Positions 1-8,319 of a stretch of DNA of 30,156 nucleotides are shown one piece after another. The position numbers and the translations under genes are program-made. Under the pieces are notes generated by a model. The model ran no database searches and had not been told where the DNA came from. It saw nothing but the letters and a program-made list of their open reading frames with translations. Location of the stretch: NCBI GenBank assembly GCA_045046905.1, contig JASFYU010000130.1, forward strand, positions 1-30,156, in the 5' to 3' direction. The first letter of the stretch is position 1; every line of letters begins with the position of its first letter. The DNA comes from JASFYU01 sp045046905. GTDB lineage: Bacteria > Bacteroidota > Bacteroidia > Flavobacteriales > Flavobacteriaceae.

Positions 1-52
1 CAAAATTAACGATAAATAACGGCGATTATTACTAAATAAAAGTGAATATTGC

Positions 53-60
53 TAAGTTTG
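53..60 (+). promoter_or_regulatory. candidate -7 box for the M42 peptidase gene
   Basis: TAAGTTTG matches the Bacteroidota -7 consensus TAnnTTTG and lies 18 bp before the ATG. The -33 region is only TTA-like, so this is a moderate match. Confidence 0.45.
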
Positions 61-78
61 TATACAAAATAGATTTAA

Positions 79-1167
79 ATGAGCGCTAAGAAAATCCTTA
101 CTAAAAAGTCGATCGATTTTTTTGAAAAATACCTAAACAATGCCGCCCCTACAGGCTATGAATGGGAGGGGCAAAAAATATGGATGAATTATTTAAAACC
201 CTATGTCGATACTTTTATTACCGATACCTACGGTTCGGCGGTCGGAATTATCAATCCTGATGCCAAGTATAAGGTGGTTATTGAAGGCCATTCTGATGAA
301 ATTTCTTGGTACGTAAACTACATAACCGATGAGGGGTTGCTGTACGTCATACGAAATGGTGGCAGCGATCACCAGATAGCACCTTCAAAATGGGTCAACA
401 TACATACTAAAAAGGGGATTGTGAAAGGTATTTTTGGATGGCCAGCCATACATACCAGAAACAAGGCAAGAGAAGAACCGCCGAAACTAGACAATATTTG
501 CATCGATATTGGAGCAAAAGACAAAGCCGAGGTAACTAAAATGGGCGTACATGTAGGCTGTGTAATCACCTACCCCGATGAGTTTCAAATACTCAACAAA
601 AATAAATTTGTCTGTAGGGCCATTGACAATCGAGCCGGTGGGTTTATGATTGCCGAGGTCGCACGATTACTTCATGAGAATAAAAAGAAACTCCCTTTCG
701 GATTGTACATTACAAATGCCGTGCAAGAGGAGGTAGGTCTACGTGGAGCCGAAATGATTACCCATACCATAAAGCCGAATATCGCCATTGTCACTGATGT
801 CTGCCATGACACTACTACCCCAATGATCAATAAAAAGACTCAGGGCCATACCGAGATTGGGGCAGGCCCCGTTATCACCTATGCTCCTGCGGTACAGAAT
901 AAATTAAGGGAACGCATCATCGAGACTGCTGAACAACATAAGATTCCTTTTCAACGCCTGGCGTCTTCAAGGGCTACTGGAACAGATACCGACGCATTCG
1001 CCTATAGCAATGGTGGAGTTGCATCTGCTCTGATTTCTTTGCCTTTGCGCTATATGCATACCACCGTTGAGACCGTGCATCGTGATGATGTAGAAAACGT
1101 AATTCGATTAATCTATGAAACTTTGTTGACCATAAAAGAAGGCGAAACCTTCAGCTATTTTGAGTAG
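79..1167 (+). CDS. M42 family metallopeptidase (glutamyl/tetrahedral aminopeptidase type)
   Basis: A cytoplasmic di-metal aminopeptidase of the M42 (FrvX/PepA/TET) family, expected to trim N-terminal residues from peptides as a large oligomer. The 362 aa length is normal for the family. Visible metal and catalytic residues are H71 and D73 (GHSDE), D183 (the bridging Asp in AIDNRAGG), E217/E218 (QEEVG), D240 and H327 (YMHTT). All are in the usual order, so the enzyme looks intact. The ATG start follows a candidate -7 box closely. The next gene, a Nudix hydrolase, starts 96 bp downstream in the same direction, but inverted repeats lie between them, so co-transcription is uncertain. Substrate preference cannot be read from the sequence. 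Confidence 0.93.
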   Translation: MSAKKILTKKSIDFFEKYLNNAAPTGYEWEGQKIWMNYLKPYVDTFITDTYGSAVGIINPDAKYKVVIEGHSDEISWYVNYITDEGLLYVIRNGGSDHQIAPSKWVNIHTKKGIVKGIFGWPAIHTRNKAREEPPKLDNICIDIGAKDKAEVTKMGVHVGCVITYPDEFQILNKNKFVCRAIDNRAGGFMIAEVARLLHENKKKLPFGLYITNAVQEEVGLRGAEMITHTIKPNIAIVTDVCHDTTTPMINKKTQGHTEIGAGPVITYAPAVQNKLRERIIETAEQHKIPFQRLASSRATGTDTDAFAYSNGGVASALISLPLRYMHTTVETVHRDDVENVIRLIYETLLTIKEGETFSYFE

Positions 1168-1169
1168 GC

Positions 1170-1239
1170 ATCGCCCACTTGTATATAACATAGTCAGTAT
1201 CGAACTGGGGGCGATAACCAAAATCAGGGATCGCCCACT
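1170..1239. repeat. direct 10-mers with an inverted copy of their core between M42 and Nudix genes
   Basis: ATCGCCCACT occurs at 1170-1179 and 1230-1239. GGGCGAT at 1209-1215 is complementary to the first seven bases of both. Two alternative 7-bp stems are therefore possible: 1170-1176 with 1209-1215, or 1209-1215 with 1230-1236. No T-tract follows, so this is not a classic terminator. Confidence 0.5.
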
Positions 1240-1263
1240 CGACCCAACAAAAAATCAATACTA

Positions 1264-1812
1264 ATGGACGAACTAGTGGATGTTTTGGATACTGATGGAA
1301 ACTTCACTGGTGAGACCATTATGAAATCTATTGCTCATAAAAAAGGGCTTTTTCACCCAACAATACAGGTTTGGCTCTACACAGCTAACCATAAAATTTT
1401 AATACAGCAACGGGCTAGGAACAAAGACACACACCCCCTTCTTTGGGATGTATCGGTTGCAGGACATGTTGGTGCCGGAGAAAATATTGAGCTTTCGGCA
1501 GTTCGTGAAGTAAGGGAAGAAATTGGTCTTGTAATCTCAAAAGATGATTTACAAAAAATCGGGATCTTCAAATCGGCTCACAAACACCACCAGCATCTAA
1601 TTGATTGCGAATTCAATCATACCTATGTATGCGAATTGAAAGTGCCTTTCGAGAGTCTACAAAAGCAAGAAAGTGAAGTTGAAGATTTGGCCATGATTCC
1701 ACTTCTTCAATTTTCTGAGGAAACTTGGGGAATGGCGAATCTAAAAAAGTATGTACCGCACGGAACTGACTATTACAAAACGGTTATAAAAGCAATACAA
1801 GACCGCTTATAG
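1264..1812 (+). CDS. Nudix hydrolase (IDI/YfcD-like)
   Basis: A Nudix-fold hydrolase of 182 aa. The Nudix box is complete at residues 67-89 (G67, E73, R81-E82, E85-E86, G88). The N-terminal part before the box (HKKGLFHPTIQVWLY, QQRARNKDTHP, WDVSVAGHV) resembles the isopentenyl-diphosphate isomerase-like Nudix branch. Such proteins are often annotated as NUDIX domain or isopentenyl-diphosphate delta-isomerase-like, but a substrate cannot be assigned here. The stop codon overlaps the convergent hisS gene by 6 bp (1807-1812). Confidence 0.9.
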   Translation: MDELVDVLDTDGNFTGETIMKSIAHKKGLFHPTIQVWLYTANHKILIQQRARNKDTHPLLWDVSVAGHVGAGENIELSAVREVREEIGLVISKDDLQKIGIFKSAHKHHQHLIDCEFNHTYVCELKVPFESLQKQESEVEDLAMIPLLQFSEETWGMANLKKYVPHGTDYYKTVIKAIQDRL

Positions 1813-3183
1813 CTCTTTTATAAAAGCTTCAAGATCTTCTATACCATAACGTGTCTGATTGCCCTGGGCCATGTTCTTTACCACAAATGAATTGTCGGCC
1901 AATTCTTGTTCACCAAGTAGGATTACATAGGGCACTTTACGGTTATTGGCGTATTTAAACTGTTTTTGAATTTTGGTTTTCGAAGGGTATATATCGGCTT
2001 TTACTCCTGATTTTCGTAGCCTGTTCACTAATTTTAATGAGGCCATCGCTTCTCTCTCACCAAAGTTCAAACAAAGCACATCCAAAGATTGATCGATTGC
2101 CTTGGGGAACAGTCCAAGTTCCTCTATGACCAGATAAATACGATCCAAGCCAAACGAGATACCAACACCGCTTACATCTTTGAGTCCAAAAACACCAGTT
2201 AGGTCATCATAACGCCCACCGCCACCAATAGACCCCATGGCTACACCTTCAGGAGCGCTTACCTCAAAAATAGCGCCTGTATAATAATTTAATCCTCTAG
2301 CCAAGGTAACATCAATCGAAAGTTTAGCCGATTGTAATTCCAATTCTTCAATAGCCTGTATGATGAAGGTTAGTTCCGCTACACCTTTACTTCCTTCTTC
2401 AGAATCTTTAAGAAGTATTTTTAATTGTGACAATTGCTCTGCATTAGAACCTGACAATCTAAATAAGGGTGTTGTCTTTTCAATGGCCTGTTCAGAAATA
2501 CCCTTTTCGCGCATTTCTTTTTTGACTCCTTCTTCACCAATTTTATCCAATTTATCTAAAGCCACGGTAAAATCGACCAACAAATGCGCAGCACCTATGG
2601 TTTCTGCAATTCCGGCCAAAATTTTTCGATTATTGAGCTTTATGTTCACCCCTTCTAGCTTTAGCTCGCTAAAAATAATATCGTATAATTGTATTAGTTC
2701 AACTTCTTGGAGGAGCGAATTTGCACCCACTACATCGGCATCACATTGGTAAAACTCACGAAAACGCCCCTTTTGAGGCCTATCGGCCCTCCAAACAGGC
2801 TGAATCTGATAGCGTTTAAACGGGAAATCAATTTCATTTTGATGCATGACCACATAACGGGCAAAAGGCACGGTAAGGTCATAACGCAGAGCTTTCTCGG
2901 TAATCTTAGGGCCAAGCAATCTACTGTCTTTAGCGCTATAGGCAACATCATCGACCTTAGCGATAAAGTCTCCTGAGTTCAATATCTTAAAAATCAAGCG
3001 ATCACCTTCATCACCATACTTGCCCATAAGGGTTTCAGAATTTTCAAAAGAGGGGGTTTCTATAGGCTGAAAACCGAAAGTTCTGAAATGTTTCTTTACA
3101 ATATCAAAAATGTAATTTCGCCTGCTTACTTCGCTGGGTGAAAAATCTCTGGTGCCTTTAGGTATGCTCGGTTTTTTTGCCAT
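1807..3183 (-). CDS. hisS: histidyl-tRNA synthetase
   Basis: A class II aminoacyl-tRNA synthetase that charges tRNA-His in the cytoplasm. I take the ATG at 3183 (MAKKPSIPKGTRDF), which gives 458 aa. An upstream in-frame ATG would add 16 residues that run into the promoter. Seen in order: TRDFSP near the N-terminus, the motif 2 region with the ADRPQKGRFREFYQ string near residues 131-146, the HisRS-specific LARGLNYYTG near 294-303, GGGGRYDDL, motif 3 with GLDRI near 345, and a C-terminal anticodon-binding domain ending in IKEL. It has its own promoter. Its 3' end overlaps the convergent Nudix gene. Confidence 0.97.
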   Translation of the reverse strand: MAKKPSIPKGTRDFSPSEVSRRNYIFDIVKKHFRTFGFQPIETPSFENSETLMGKYGDEGDRLIFKILNSGDFIAKVDDVAYSAKDSRLLGPKITEKALRYDLTVPFARYVVMHQNEIDFPFKRYQIQPVWRADRPQKGRFREFYQCDADVVGANSLLQEVELIQLYDIIFSELKLEGVNIKLNNRKILAGIAETIGAAHLLVDFTVALDKLDKIGEEGVKKEMREKGISEQAIEKTTPLFRLSGSNAEQLSQLKILLKDSEEGSKGVAELTFIIQAIEELELQSAKLSIDVTLARGLNYYTGAIFEVSAPEGVAMGSIGGGGRYDDLTGVFGLKDVSGVGISFGLDRIYLVIEELGLFPKAIDQSLDVLCLNFGEREAMASLKLVNRLRKSGVKADIYPSKTKIQKQFKYANNRKVPYVILLGEQELADNSFVVKNMAQGNQTRYGIEDLEAFIKEL

Positions 3184-3200
3184 CAATTTTAATTCTGATG

Positions 3201-3232
3201 CAAATATAAGCCTCCCCTCTGTCCTCTCCAAA
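3201..3232 (-). promoter_or_regulatory. hisS promoter
   Basis: On the minus strand TTTG (3229-3232), 20 bp, then TATATTTG (3201-3208) form one of the best matches in the window to the Bacteroidota TTTG/TAnnTTTG promoter. The ATG at 3183 would follow after a short leader. This position also supports the shorter hisS start. Confidence 0.65.
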
Positions 3233-3271
3233 GGCGGAGAAACAAAAGAGCATATTCCCCTTTAACAAGAG

Positions 3272-3748
3272 CTATTTGGAAGCTATCATGCTATCGAACC
3301 ATTTGTACAATTCTCCTTTTGTAATGACAGCCCCTTGTCTTATCAAATCGAATTTATCTAGACTTTTATCGGCGGTATACACCTTCGAGGCTATCAGGTA
3401 TTCAACAAAATCGGACTGCCAATTTTTTTTGAACCAACTAAAACCAATTTCGGTCTGTAAATCAATGGCGGGGTTCTGCACTTTTACAGAAATCAATTTC
3501 ATTTCAGTATCAGTCAAATGAAATAAGTGCATTTGTTGCGCTGAGATATTTTCGAGATAAAACACTTTGGTCAACATTCCTTCCCATATCAAATCACTGA
3601 AAACATCAAGTTCATCCTCGGCAACTTCAGGTCGATCGACCTTAATCTTTGTCCATTCATCAGCGGAAATAGACTGTGTTGCCAAAAAATTAATAAATTC
3701 TTGCTGTAATTCTTCCAGCTGTTCCTTTGTTAAACGGGTGTATTTCAT
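3272..3748 (-). CDS. DUF6495-like protein, function unknown
   Basis: A 158 aa protein starting MKYTRLTKEQLEELQQEF. The ATG at 3748 is preferred over an in-frame ATG five codons upstream that lies next to the rplI terminator. I recognise it as the small conserved flavobacterial family annotated DUF6495. It has no signal peptide or membrane segment and is acidic and aromatic (EDELDVFSDLIWEGMLTKVFYLEN, shortened here to its two halves EDELDVFSDL and WEGMLTKVFY). It follows the rpsF-rpsR-rplI operon on the same strand, with an intrinsic terminator between, and precedes hisS. The position next to translation genes is suggestive, but no function should be inferred from it. Confidence 0.75.
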   Translation of the reverse strand: MKYTRLTKEQLEELQQEFINFLATQSISADEWTKIKVDRPEVAEDELDVFSDLIWEGMLTKVFYLENISAQQMHLFHLTDTEMKLISVKVQNPAIDLQTEIGFSWFKKNWQSDFVEYLIASKVYTADKSLDKFDLIRQGAVITKGELYKWFDSMIASK

Positions 3749-3761
3749 CAAACTATAAATC

Positions 3762-3796
3762 AAAAAAAACCTTTCAGTTGGTACTGAAAGGTTTTT
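3762..3796 (-). terminator. rho-independent terminator of the rpsF-rpsR-rplI operon
   Basis: On the minus strand CCTTTCAG, a 6-nt loop and CTGAAAGG form a perfect 8-bp stem, extended by A-T pairs and followed by eight T residues. It lies 19 bp after the rplI stop. Confidence 0.85.
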
Positions 3797-3814
3797 ATAT
3801 TCATTTAATATACG

Positions 3815-4267
3815 CTATTTTTTATCTCCAATTACTTCAAAAGGAAAATCTAAAACAACATCTCTATGCAGCCTAATATTAGCATTATAAGGTCCTGTTC
3901 TTTTAATTGTTCCTCCTTGAATATTGATAAATTTCTTATCGATATCATGTCCTTCTTTTGATAAGGCTGCGGCCAAATCAATCGTAGTTACTGACCCGAA
4001 TAATTTATCACCAGCACCAGTCTTTGCACGAATTTTCAATTCAAGACCCTTTAGTGTACCAGCCATTTTAGCAGCGGCATCAACAACTTTCTTCTCTTTA
4101 TGAGCTCTTTGCTTTAGGTTCTCGGCCAACACTTTTTTGGCAGATGGTGTCGCCATCATGGCCAAACCTCGCGGAATAAGAAAGTTTCTTCCAAATCCGT
4201 TCTTAACGCTAACCAAATCGTCTTTAAAACCTAAGTTTTGTACGTCTTCTTTTAATATAAGTTCCAT
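3815..4267 (-). CDS. rplI: 50S ribosomal protein L9
   Basis: Ribosomal protein L9 of 150 aa, which binds 23S rRNA at the base of the L1 stalk. The N-terminal rRNA-binding domain is clear (MELILKEDVQNLG, VKNGFGRNFLIPRG). It is followed by the long connecting helix (AKKVLAENLKQRAHKEKK) and the C-terminal domain (GDKLFGSVTTIDLAAAL). It is the last gene of the operon, 13 bp after rpsR, and is followed by a terminator. Confidence 0.98.
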   Translation of the reverse strand: MELILKEDVQNLGFKDDLVSVKNGFGRNFLIPRGLAMMATPSAKKVLAENLKQRAHKEKKVVDAAAKMAGTLKGLELKIRAKTGAGDKLFGSVTTIDLAAALSKEGHDIDKKFINIQGGTIKRTGPYNANIRLHRDVVLDFPFEVIGDKK

Positions 4268-4280
4268 GGTTCCGTTTCTT

Positions 4281-4577
4281 TTATTTTAATAAATCTCCTA
4301 CGTAAGGCATTAAGGCCAAATGGCGTGATCTTTTAACTGCTTGAGCTACTTTTCTTTGATATTTCAAAGAGGTGCCCGTAAGTCTTCTAGGCAATAATTT
4401 ACCTTGCTCATTCACCAATTTCATCAAAAAGTCGGGATCCTTATAGTCAATATACTTGATTCCTGATTTTTTGAAACGGCAATATTTCTTTTTTGTATTA
4501 GTCTCAATATTAAGAGGAGTAAGATATCTGATATCTCCGTCCTTTTTTCCTTTCGCTTGTTGTTCGATAGATGCCAT
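4281..4577 (-). CDS. rpsR: 30S ribosomal protein S18
   Basis: Ribosomal protein S18, 98 aa, which forms a heterodimer with S6 on the 30S platform. The S18 core is visible: KKYCRFKKSGIKYIDYKD, RRLTGTSLKYQRKVAQAVKRSRHLALMPYV. It has an N-terminal extension (MASIEQQAKGKKDGD) typical of Bacteroidota S18. It starts 5 bp after rpsF. Unlike the enterobacterial operon there is no priB or ssb between rpsF and rpsR. Confidence 0.98.
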   Translation of the reverse strand: MASIEQQAKGKKDGDIRYLTPLNIETNTKKKYCRFKKSGIKYIDYKDPDFLMKLVNEQGKLLPRRLTGTSLKYQRKVAQAVKRSRHLALMPYVGDLLK

Positions 4578-4582
4578 AATAC

Positions 4583-4924
4583 TTATGCTTTAGCTGTTTT
4601 TAACCTTGTTCTTCTTTTCTCCGCCCATGCTACCGCATGTTTGTCAAGTTTAACGGTCAGAAAACGCATAATTCGCTCATCTCTTCTAAACTCTTGCTCA
4701 TAAGGACCAATTGTTTCGCCGGGCGAAGTAAATTCTAACAAATGGTAAAAACCACTTTTTTTGTGTTGAATAGGGTAGGCCAATTTCTTTAGCCCCCAAT
4801 TTTCTTTGGCTACCATTTTGGCACCATTCTTAATTAAGAAATTCTCGAATTTCTTAACTGTTTCCTCTATCTGTTCATCAGACAGAACGGGATTCAAAAT
4901 GAAAACAGTTTCGTAATTATTCAT
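4583..4924 (-). CDS. rpsF: 30S ribosomal protein S6
   Basis: Ribosomal protein S6, 113 aa, first gene of the rpsF-rpsR-rplI operon. Family features are MNNYETVFILNPVLSD at the start, WGLKKLAYPIQHKKSGFYHLLEF in the centre (seen as WGLKKLAYPIQ then KKSGFYHLLEF) and a basic C-terminus (EKRRTRLKTAKA). The promoter lies directly upstream. Confidence 0.98.
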   Translation of the reverse strand: MNNYETVFILNPVLSDEQIEETVKKFENFLIKNGAKMVAKENWGLKKLAYPIQHKKSGFYHLLEFTSPGETIGPYEQEFRRDERIMRFLTVKLDKHAVAWAEKRRTRLKTAKA

Positions 4925-4946
4925 ATTTATTTAACTTTTAGGATCG

Positions 4947-4978
4947 CAAAAATAATAATATTTACTGCCATTCACAAG
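4947..4978 (-). promoter_or_regulatory. rpsF operon promoter
   Basis: Minus-strand CTTG (4975-4978), 20 bp, TATTTTTG (4947-4954) match the Bacteroidota promoter. The ATG at 4924 follows after a short leader. Confidence 0.6.
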
Positions 4979-5092
4979 AAAACATAAAAATCTTCGTTAT
5001 AGTATGGAATCATAAAAATTGAACTTAACCAAATCTTAAACCTATGATCATTACCAATTACACAGAAAATCATGCAATGTTCACAACTTTTA

Positions 5093-5123
5093 TTGCAGTT
5101 GAACATGCTTTTTCAGTACTTTG
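5093..5123 (+). promoter_or_regulatory. candidate promoter of the LytTR regulator
   Basis: TTG (5093-5095) and GTACTTTG (5116-5123) are 20 bp apart, and the -7 box is 7/8 to consensus. If used, transcription starts downstream of the ATG at 5072, which would exclude that longer start. The rest of the 4925-5155 interval shows nothing else I can name. Confidence 0.35.
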
Positions 5124-5155
5124 TCGATGATTTAACCCCACAAATCAACCCATTT

Positions 5156-5848
5156 ATGAAATTAAGAAGTATTATTGTCGATGATTCGTCTATGCAACGA
5201 ATGGCAGTAGCAAAGCTTGTGAACAATCATCCTAACCTAGCCATGGTTGCCGAGTACAGCAATGCGATTGAAGCGAAAAACGGTATTAAAAACAATGAGA
5301 TTGACCTGATTTTTCTTGACATTGAAATGCCCATCATCAGTGGATTCGACCTACTCGAGTCTCTGGAAAACGGCCCTCAGGTGATTTTGATTACCGGAAA
5401 ACCCGATTATGCACTTAAAGCATTTGATTACGACGTAACAGATTATCTGCACAAGCCTATCACTATGGCGCGTTTTGATGCCTCTGTTAAAAGGGCCGTA
5501 ACCAAATATGAGCAATTGCATATGGTACATGAGGATGAGGAGCACATCTTTGTGAAGAGTAATCTTAAAAAGAGAAAGGTCATCCTCAATGACATTAAAT
5601 GGATAGAAGCATTGGGAGATTACATTAAATTGGTCACAGATGAGGCCAATATCGTAATCTTATCAACAATGAAATCTTTTGAAAAGCAATTGCCGGAAGA
5701 AAAATTTCTACGTATCCACAAATCATATATCGTAAATCTTGAAAAGGTCGAGAAATTTAATAGTAAAAATGTTGAAGTAAGCGGAAGGTCTATTCCTTTG
5801 AGTAGAAACAAAAAGACCGAATTGGCCGAAGCGCTAAGTAACGTCTAA
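5156..5848 (+). CDS. LytTR-family response regulator
   Basis: A 230 aa response regulator, with receiver domain then LytTR DNA-binding domain. The receiver shows the acidic pair in IIVDDSS, the phospho-acceptor Asp in LIFLDIEMP, the Thr in LITGKP and the Lys in YLHKPI. The LytTR part begins at IFVKSNLKKRKV and contains KWIEALGDYIKLV, FLRIHKSYIVNL and IPLSRNKK. I start at MKLRSIIVDD (ATG 5156) because the upstream extension has no family match. No histidine kinase is present in the window, so its partner lies elsewhere. Its stop abuts the priA stop with no gap, and its likely terminator is inside priA. Confidence 0.93.
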   Translation: MKLRSIIVDDSSMQRMAVAKLVNNHPNLAMVAEYSNAIEAKNGIKNNEIDLIFLDIEMPIISGFDLLESLENGPQVILITGKPDYALKAFDYDVTDYLHKPITMARFDASVKRAVTKYEQLHMVHEDEEHIFVKSNLKKRKVILNDIKWIEALGDYIKLVTDEANIVILSTMKSFEKQLPEEKFLRIHKSYIVNLEKVEKFNSKNVEVSGRSIPLSRNKKTELAEALSNV

Positions 5849-8305
5849 CTATATGTGATCTACATTGTAGATTACCCGTACACTTTTCAGCTGAGAAATA
5901 GCATTAAAAGATTTTTCGATTCTTTTAATGCTATTTTTTGTTTGGGGCAATGACTGATCATGACCAATTTTAACAATCACATTTTTAAGGTACAGATTAC
6001 GTATTCTGGAGACCGCAGGAGATTCAGGACCCAGTACACCTGAACTAAATACGTTACGTAATGATTTGGCAAACCACTCGGAGGCCTCGTTCAATTTGTT
6101 ATAGTCCTTATGCTTGAATGTGATTTTTATAATCCGATTTATAGGTGGGTACTTGAATTGTTCACGATCATAGACCTGCTCTTTATACATGCCTGCATAA
6201 TCATTGGTGGTAACTTGCTTGAGAATTTGATGGTACGGATTATAGGATTGTATGATTACTTTTCCACGTTTCTTGGTTCGACCCGCCCTACCCGCGACCT
6301 GGGTCAGTAATTGAAAACTGCGCTCATACGCTCTATAATCAGGAAAATTCAACAAGGCATCGGCATTCATTATGCCTACAAGGCTCACATTTCTAAAGTC
6401 TAACCCTTTGGTTAACATTTGTGTACCTACAAGAATATCAAGTTCCTGTTGTTCAAAGGCAGTTATTATTTTTTCGTACCCATATTTTCCTCGGGTGGTA
6501 TCTAGATCCATTCGGCCGACTTTCGCCTCGGGGAACAATTCATTCAACTCCTTCTCCACTTGCTCTGTACCAAAACCCTTGGTGTCTAAAGTAGCGCTTC
6601 CGCAGGCCAAACAACTTTCTTGCAATACCATATGATGGCCACAATAATGACAGCGTAATTGTTTTTTATATTGGTGATAGGTAAGGCTTACATCACAATT
6701 AGGACATTGCGGTGAATGTCCACAGGTTGTGCATTCAAGAATGGGCGCGTATCCTCTTCGATTTTGAAATAGAATTATCTGCTCTCCTAACTCAAGCGCT
6801 TCGTTAATCTCCTCGAGCAACCGCTCAGAAAAATGACCTTTCATTCTTCGTTTCCTAGTCTGCTCCTTCAAATCAACCAACTCCATCTCAGGCATAAGTA
6901 CATTGCCAAACCGTCGGTCGATTCTGGCATAACCATACTTTCCTATTTGGGTGTTATATAAGCTCTCGATACTCGGTGTGGCCGAACCTAAGAGCGTATT
7001 TCCCCCATGCAGGGTAGCTAGTACAATTGCCGCATCTCTCGCATGATATCGCGGCGCAGGATCAAATTGTTTAAATGAGCCTTCATGTTCCTCATCGACA
7101 ATGATTAAACCCAATTCAGAAAAAGGCAAAAACAGGGCAGAACGTGCACCTATTACAATCTGTGCCTTTGATTTTTTATGTAACACATTATTCCAAACCT
7201 CTACCCTTTCTTGAGCACTGTATTTAGAGTGATAGATTGATACTTTCGCTCCGAAATAAGCTTGCAAGCGTGAAATAAGCTGGGCAGTTAACGCGATTTC
7301 AGGCAATAGGTACAAGACCTGCTCACCCCTTCGCATACATTCCTCTATCAATTTCACGTACACCTCAGTCTTTCCTGAAGATGTAACACCATGCAATAAG
7401 GTGACTTTTTTAGATTCAAAACTTTTTTTAATATCATCCAAGGCCGTGAGTTGATATTCATTTAAAGATTCAAGGGCCTTGTTCTCATCGCTTCCTTTGT
7501 ATGAAACCCTATCAATCTGCACAAAATACCCCTCTAAAATCTCCTTTTCTATCAAGGACTTGATAACTGCTCTAGAACCACCGCTTGCCTGTTCTAAGTC
7601 AGTAAGCTTGATAGGTTTCTTATTCTTGGCCTGTAATTGGAACAAGGCTAATACGACATGGCTTTGTTTGGGGGCCCTAGTCAAGGTATTTAATAATGCC
7701 TCTAGCTTTTCCTCGACCATATATTCCTTTCCCAACCTTATGTAGCGAACCAATTTGGGCTTGTATTGTTCGTAAATTTCCTCTTTGAACAGAATCACGT
7801 TCTTGTCAAGCAAACGATTTAATACCGGAAGAACATTTTTTCGATCTATGATGGTACCAACTTCGTGTATTCGCAAAGAAGATTGATGCTGCAAAGCCTC
7901 GTATACCAAAAACTCATCATCTTTCAAGTCGGTTTCATCTACTTCGACCGTATCATTTCTCAGGACTAAAGTCTCGCTCTCCAATAAAAATATTCCAGGA
8001 ACGGCACTTCGGAATACTTCTCCGATCGTGCACATATAATAGTTGGCGATCCAACGCCAATGTTTTAACTGTATTGCATTTACAATAGGGTATTCATCAA
8101 GAATTTGATGAATTTCCTTTGCCTCATAAACCGTAGGCGCCGATGTATTTATTTCTAAAACCAAACCCGTATAGATTTTTGTTTTACCAAAGGGCACGGC
8201 GACCCGCATACCGGGTTCAAGGAAATCCGCTTCAGCTTCTGAAACACTGTAAGTAAACAGCTTTTCTATGGGTATTGGTAGAATTACAGTAATGAAGTGT
8301 TGCAT
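5849..8305 (-). CDS. priA: primosomal protein N' (replication restart helicase)
   Basis: PriA, a 3'-5' superfamily 2 DNA helicase that restarts stalled forks. The ATG at 8305 (MQHFITVILPIPIEKLFTY) gives 818 aa. An upstream ATG would overlap the DUF2147 stop. N-terminal 3'-DNA-binding domain: VAVPFGKTKIYTGLV. Walker A GVTSSGKT lies near residue 300-306 and DEEH near 403. The eight zinc cysteines form four CxxC pairs (CTTC, CPNC, CHYC, CLAC) near 523-570, and helicase motifs V/VI include GTQMLTKGLDF and QVAGRAGR. It is the last gene of the nadC-yihY-DUF2147-priA operon, 14 bp after DUF2147. The coding sequence near its 3' end also forms a terminator hairpin for the opposite strand. Confidence 0.97.
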   Translation of the reverse strand: MQHFITVILPIPIEKLFTYSVSEAEADFLEPGMRVAVPFGKTKIYTGLVLEINTSAPTVYEAKEIHQILDEYPIVNAIQLKHWRWIANYYMCTIGEVFRSAVPGIFLLESETLVLRNDTVEVDETDLKDDEFLVYEALQHQSSLRIHEVGTIIDRKNVLPVLNRLLDKNVILFKEEIYEQYKPKLVRYIRLGKEYMVEEKLEALLNTLTRAPKQSHVVLALFQLQAKNKKPIKLTDLEQASGGSRAVIKSLIEKEILEGYFVQIDRVSYKGSDENKALESLNEYQLTALDDIKKSFESKKVTLLHGVTSSGKTEVYVKLIEECMRRGEQVLYLLPEIALTAQLISRLQAYFGAKVSIYHSKYSAQERVEVWNNVLHKKSKAQIVIGARSALFLPFSELGLIIVDEEHEGSFKQFDPAPRYHARDAAIVLATLHGGNTLLGSATPSIESLYNTQIGKYGYARIDRRFGNVLMPEMELVDLKEQTRKRRMKGHFSERLLEEINEALELGEQIILFQNRRGYAPILECTTCGHSPQCPNCDVSLTYHQYKKQLRCHYCGHHMVLQESCLACGSATLDTKGFGTEQVEKELNELFPEAKVGRMDLDTTRGKYGYEKIITAFEQQELDILVGTQMLTKGLDFRNVSLVGIMNADALLNFPDYRAYERSFQLLTQVAGRAGRTKKRGKVIIQSYNPYHQILKQVTTNDYAGMYKEQVYDREQFKYPPINRIIKITFKHKDYNKLNEASEWFAKSLRNVFSSGVLGPESPAVSRIRNLYLKNVIVKIGHDQSLPQTKNSIKRIEKSFNAISQLKSVRVIYNVDHI
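5896..5939 (+). terminator. terminator for the LytTR gene, embedded in the priA coding sequence
   Basis: Arms 5896-5910 and 5922-5936 form a perfect 15-bp stem (core ATAGCATTAAAAG / CTTTTAATGCTAT) with an 11-nt loop. A run of six T (5934-5939) follows on the plus strand. On the minus strand only three T follow the stem, so it points at the plus-strand LytTR transcript, whose stop is 47 bp before. The same bases encode the priA segment around KNSIKRIEKSFNAIS. Confidence 0.75.
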
Positions 8306-8319
8306 AATTTCATCATCTC

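Noticed and set aside
1815..1826. CTTTTATAAAAG palindrome just after the Nudix stop as a terminator
   Set aside because: A palindrome with no loop and all A-T except one pair cannot form a stable hairpin. It also encodes the hisS C-terminus.
2360..2976. Two plus-strand open frames opposite hisS
   Set aside because: Both are antisense to conserved hisS motifs with no coding signature of their own.
5072..5155. Upstream start of the LytTR regulator
   Set aside because: The extra 28 residues match nothing in receiver domains, and a promoter-like element lies within them.
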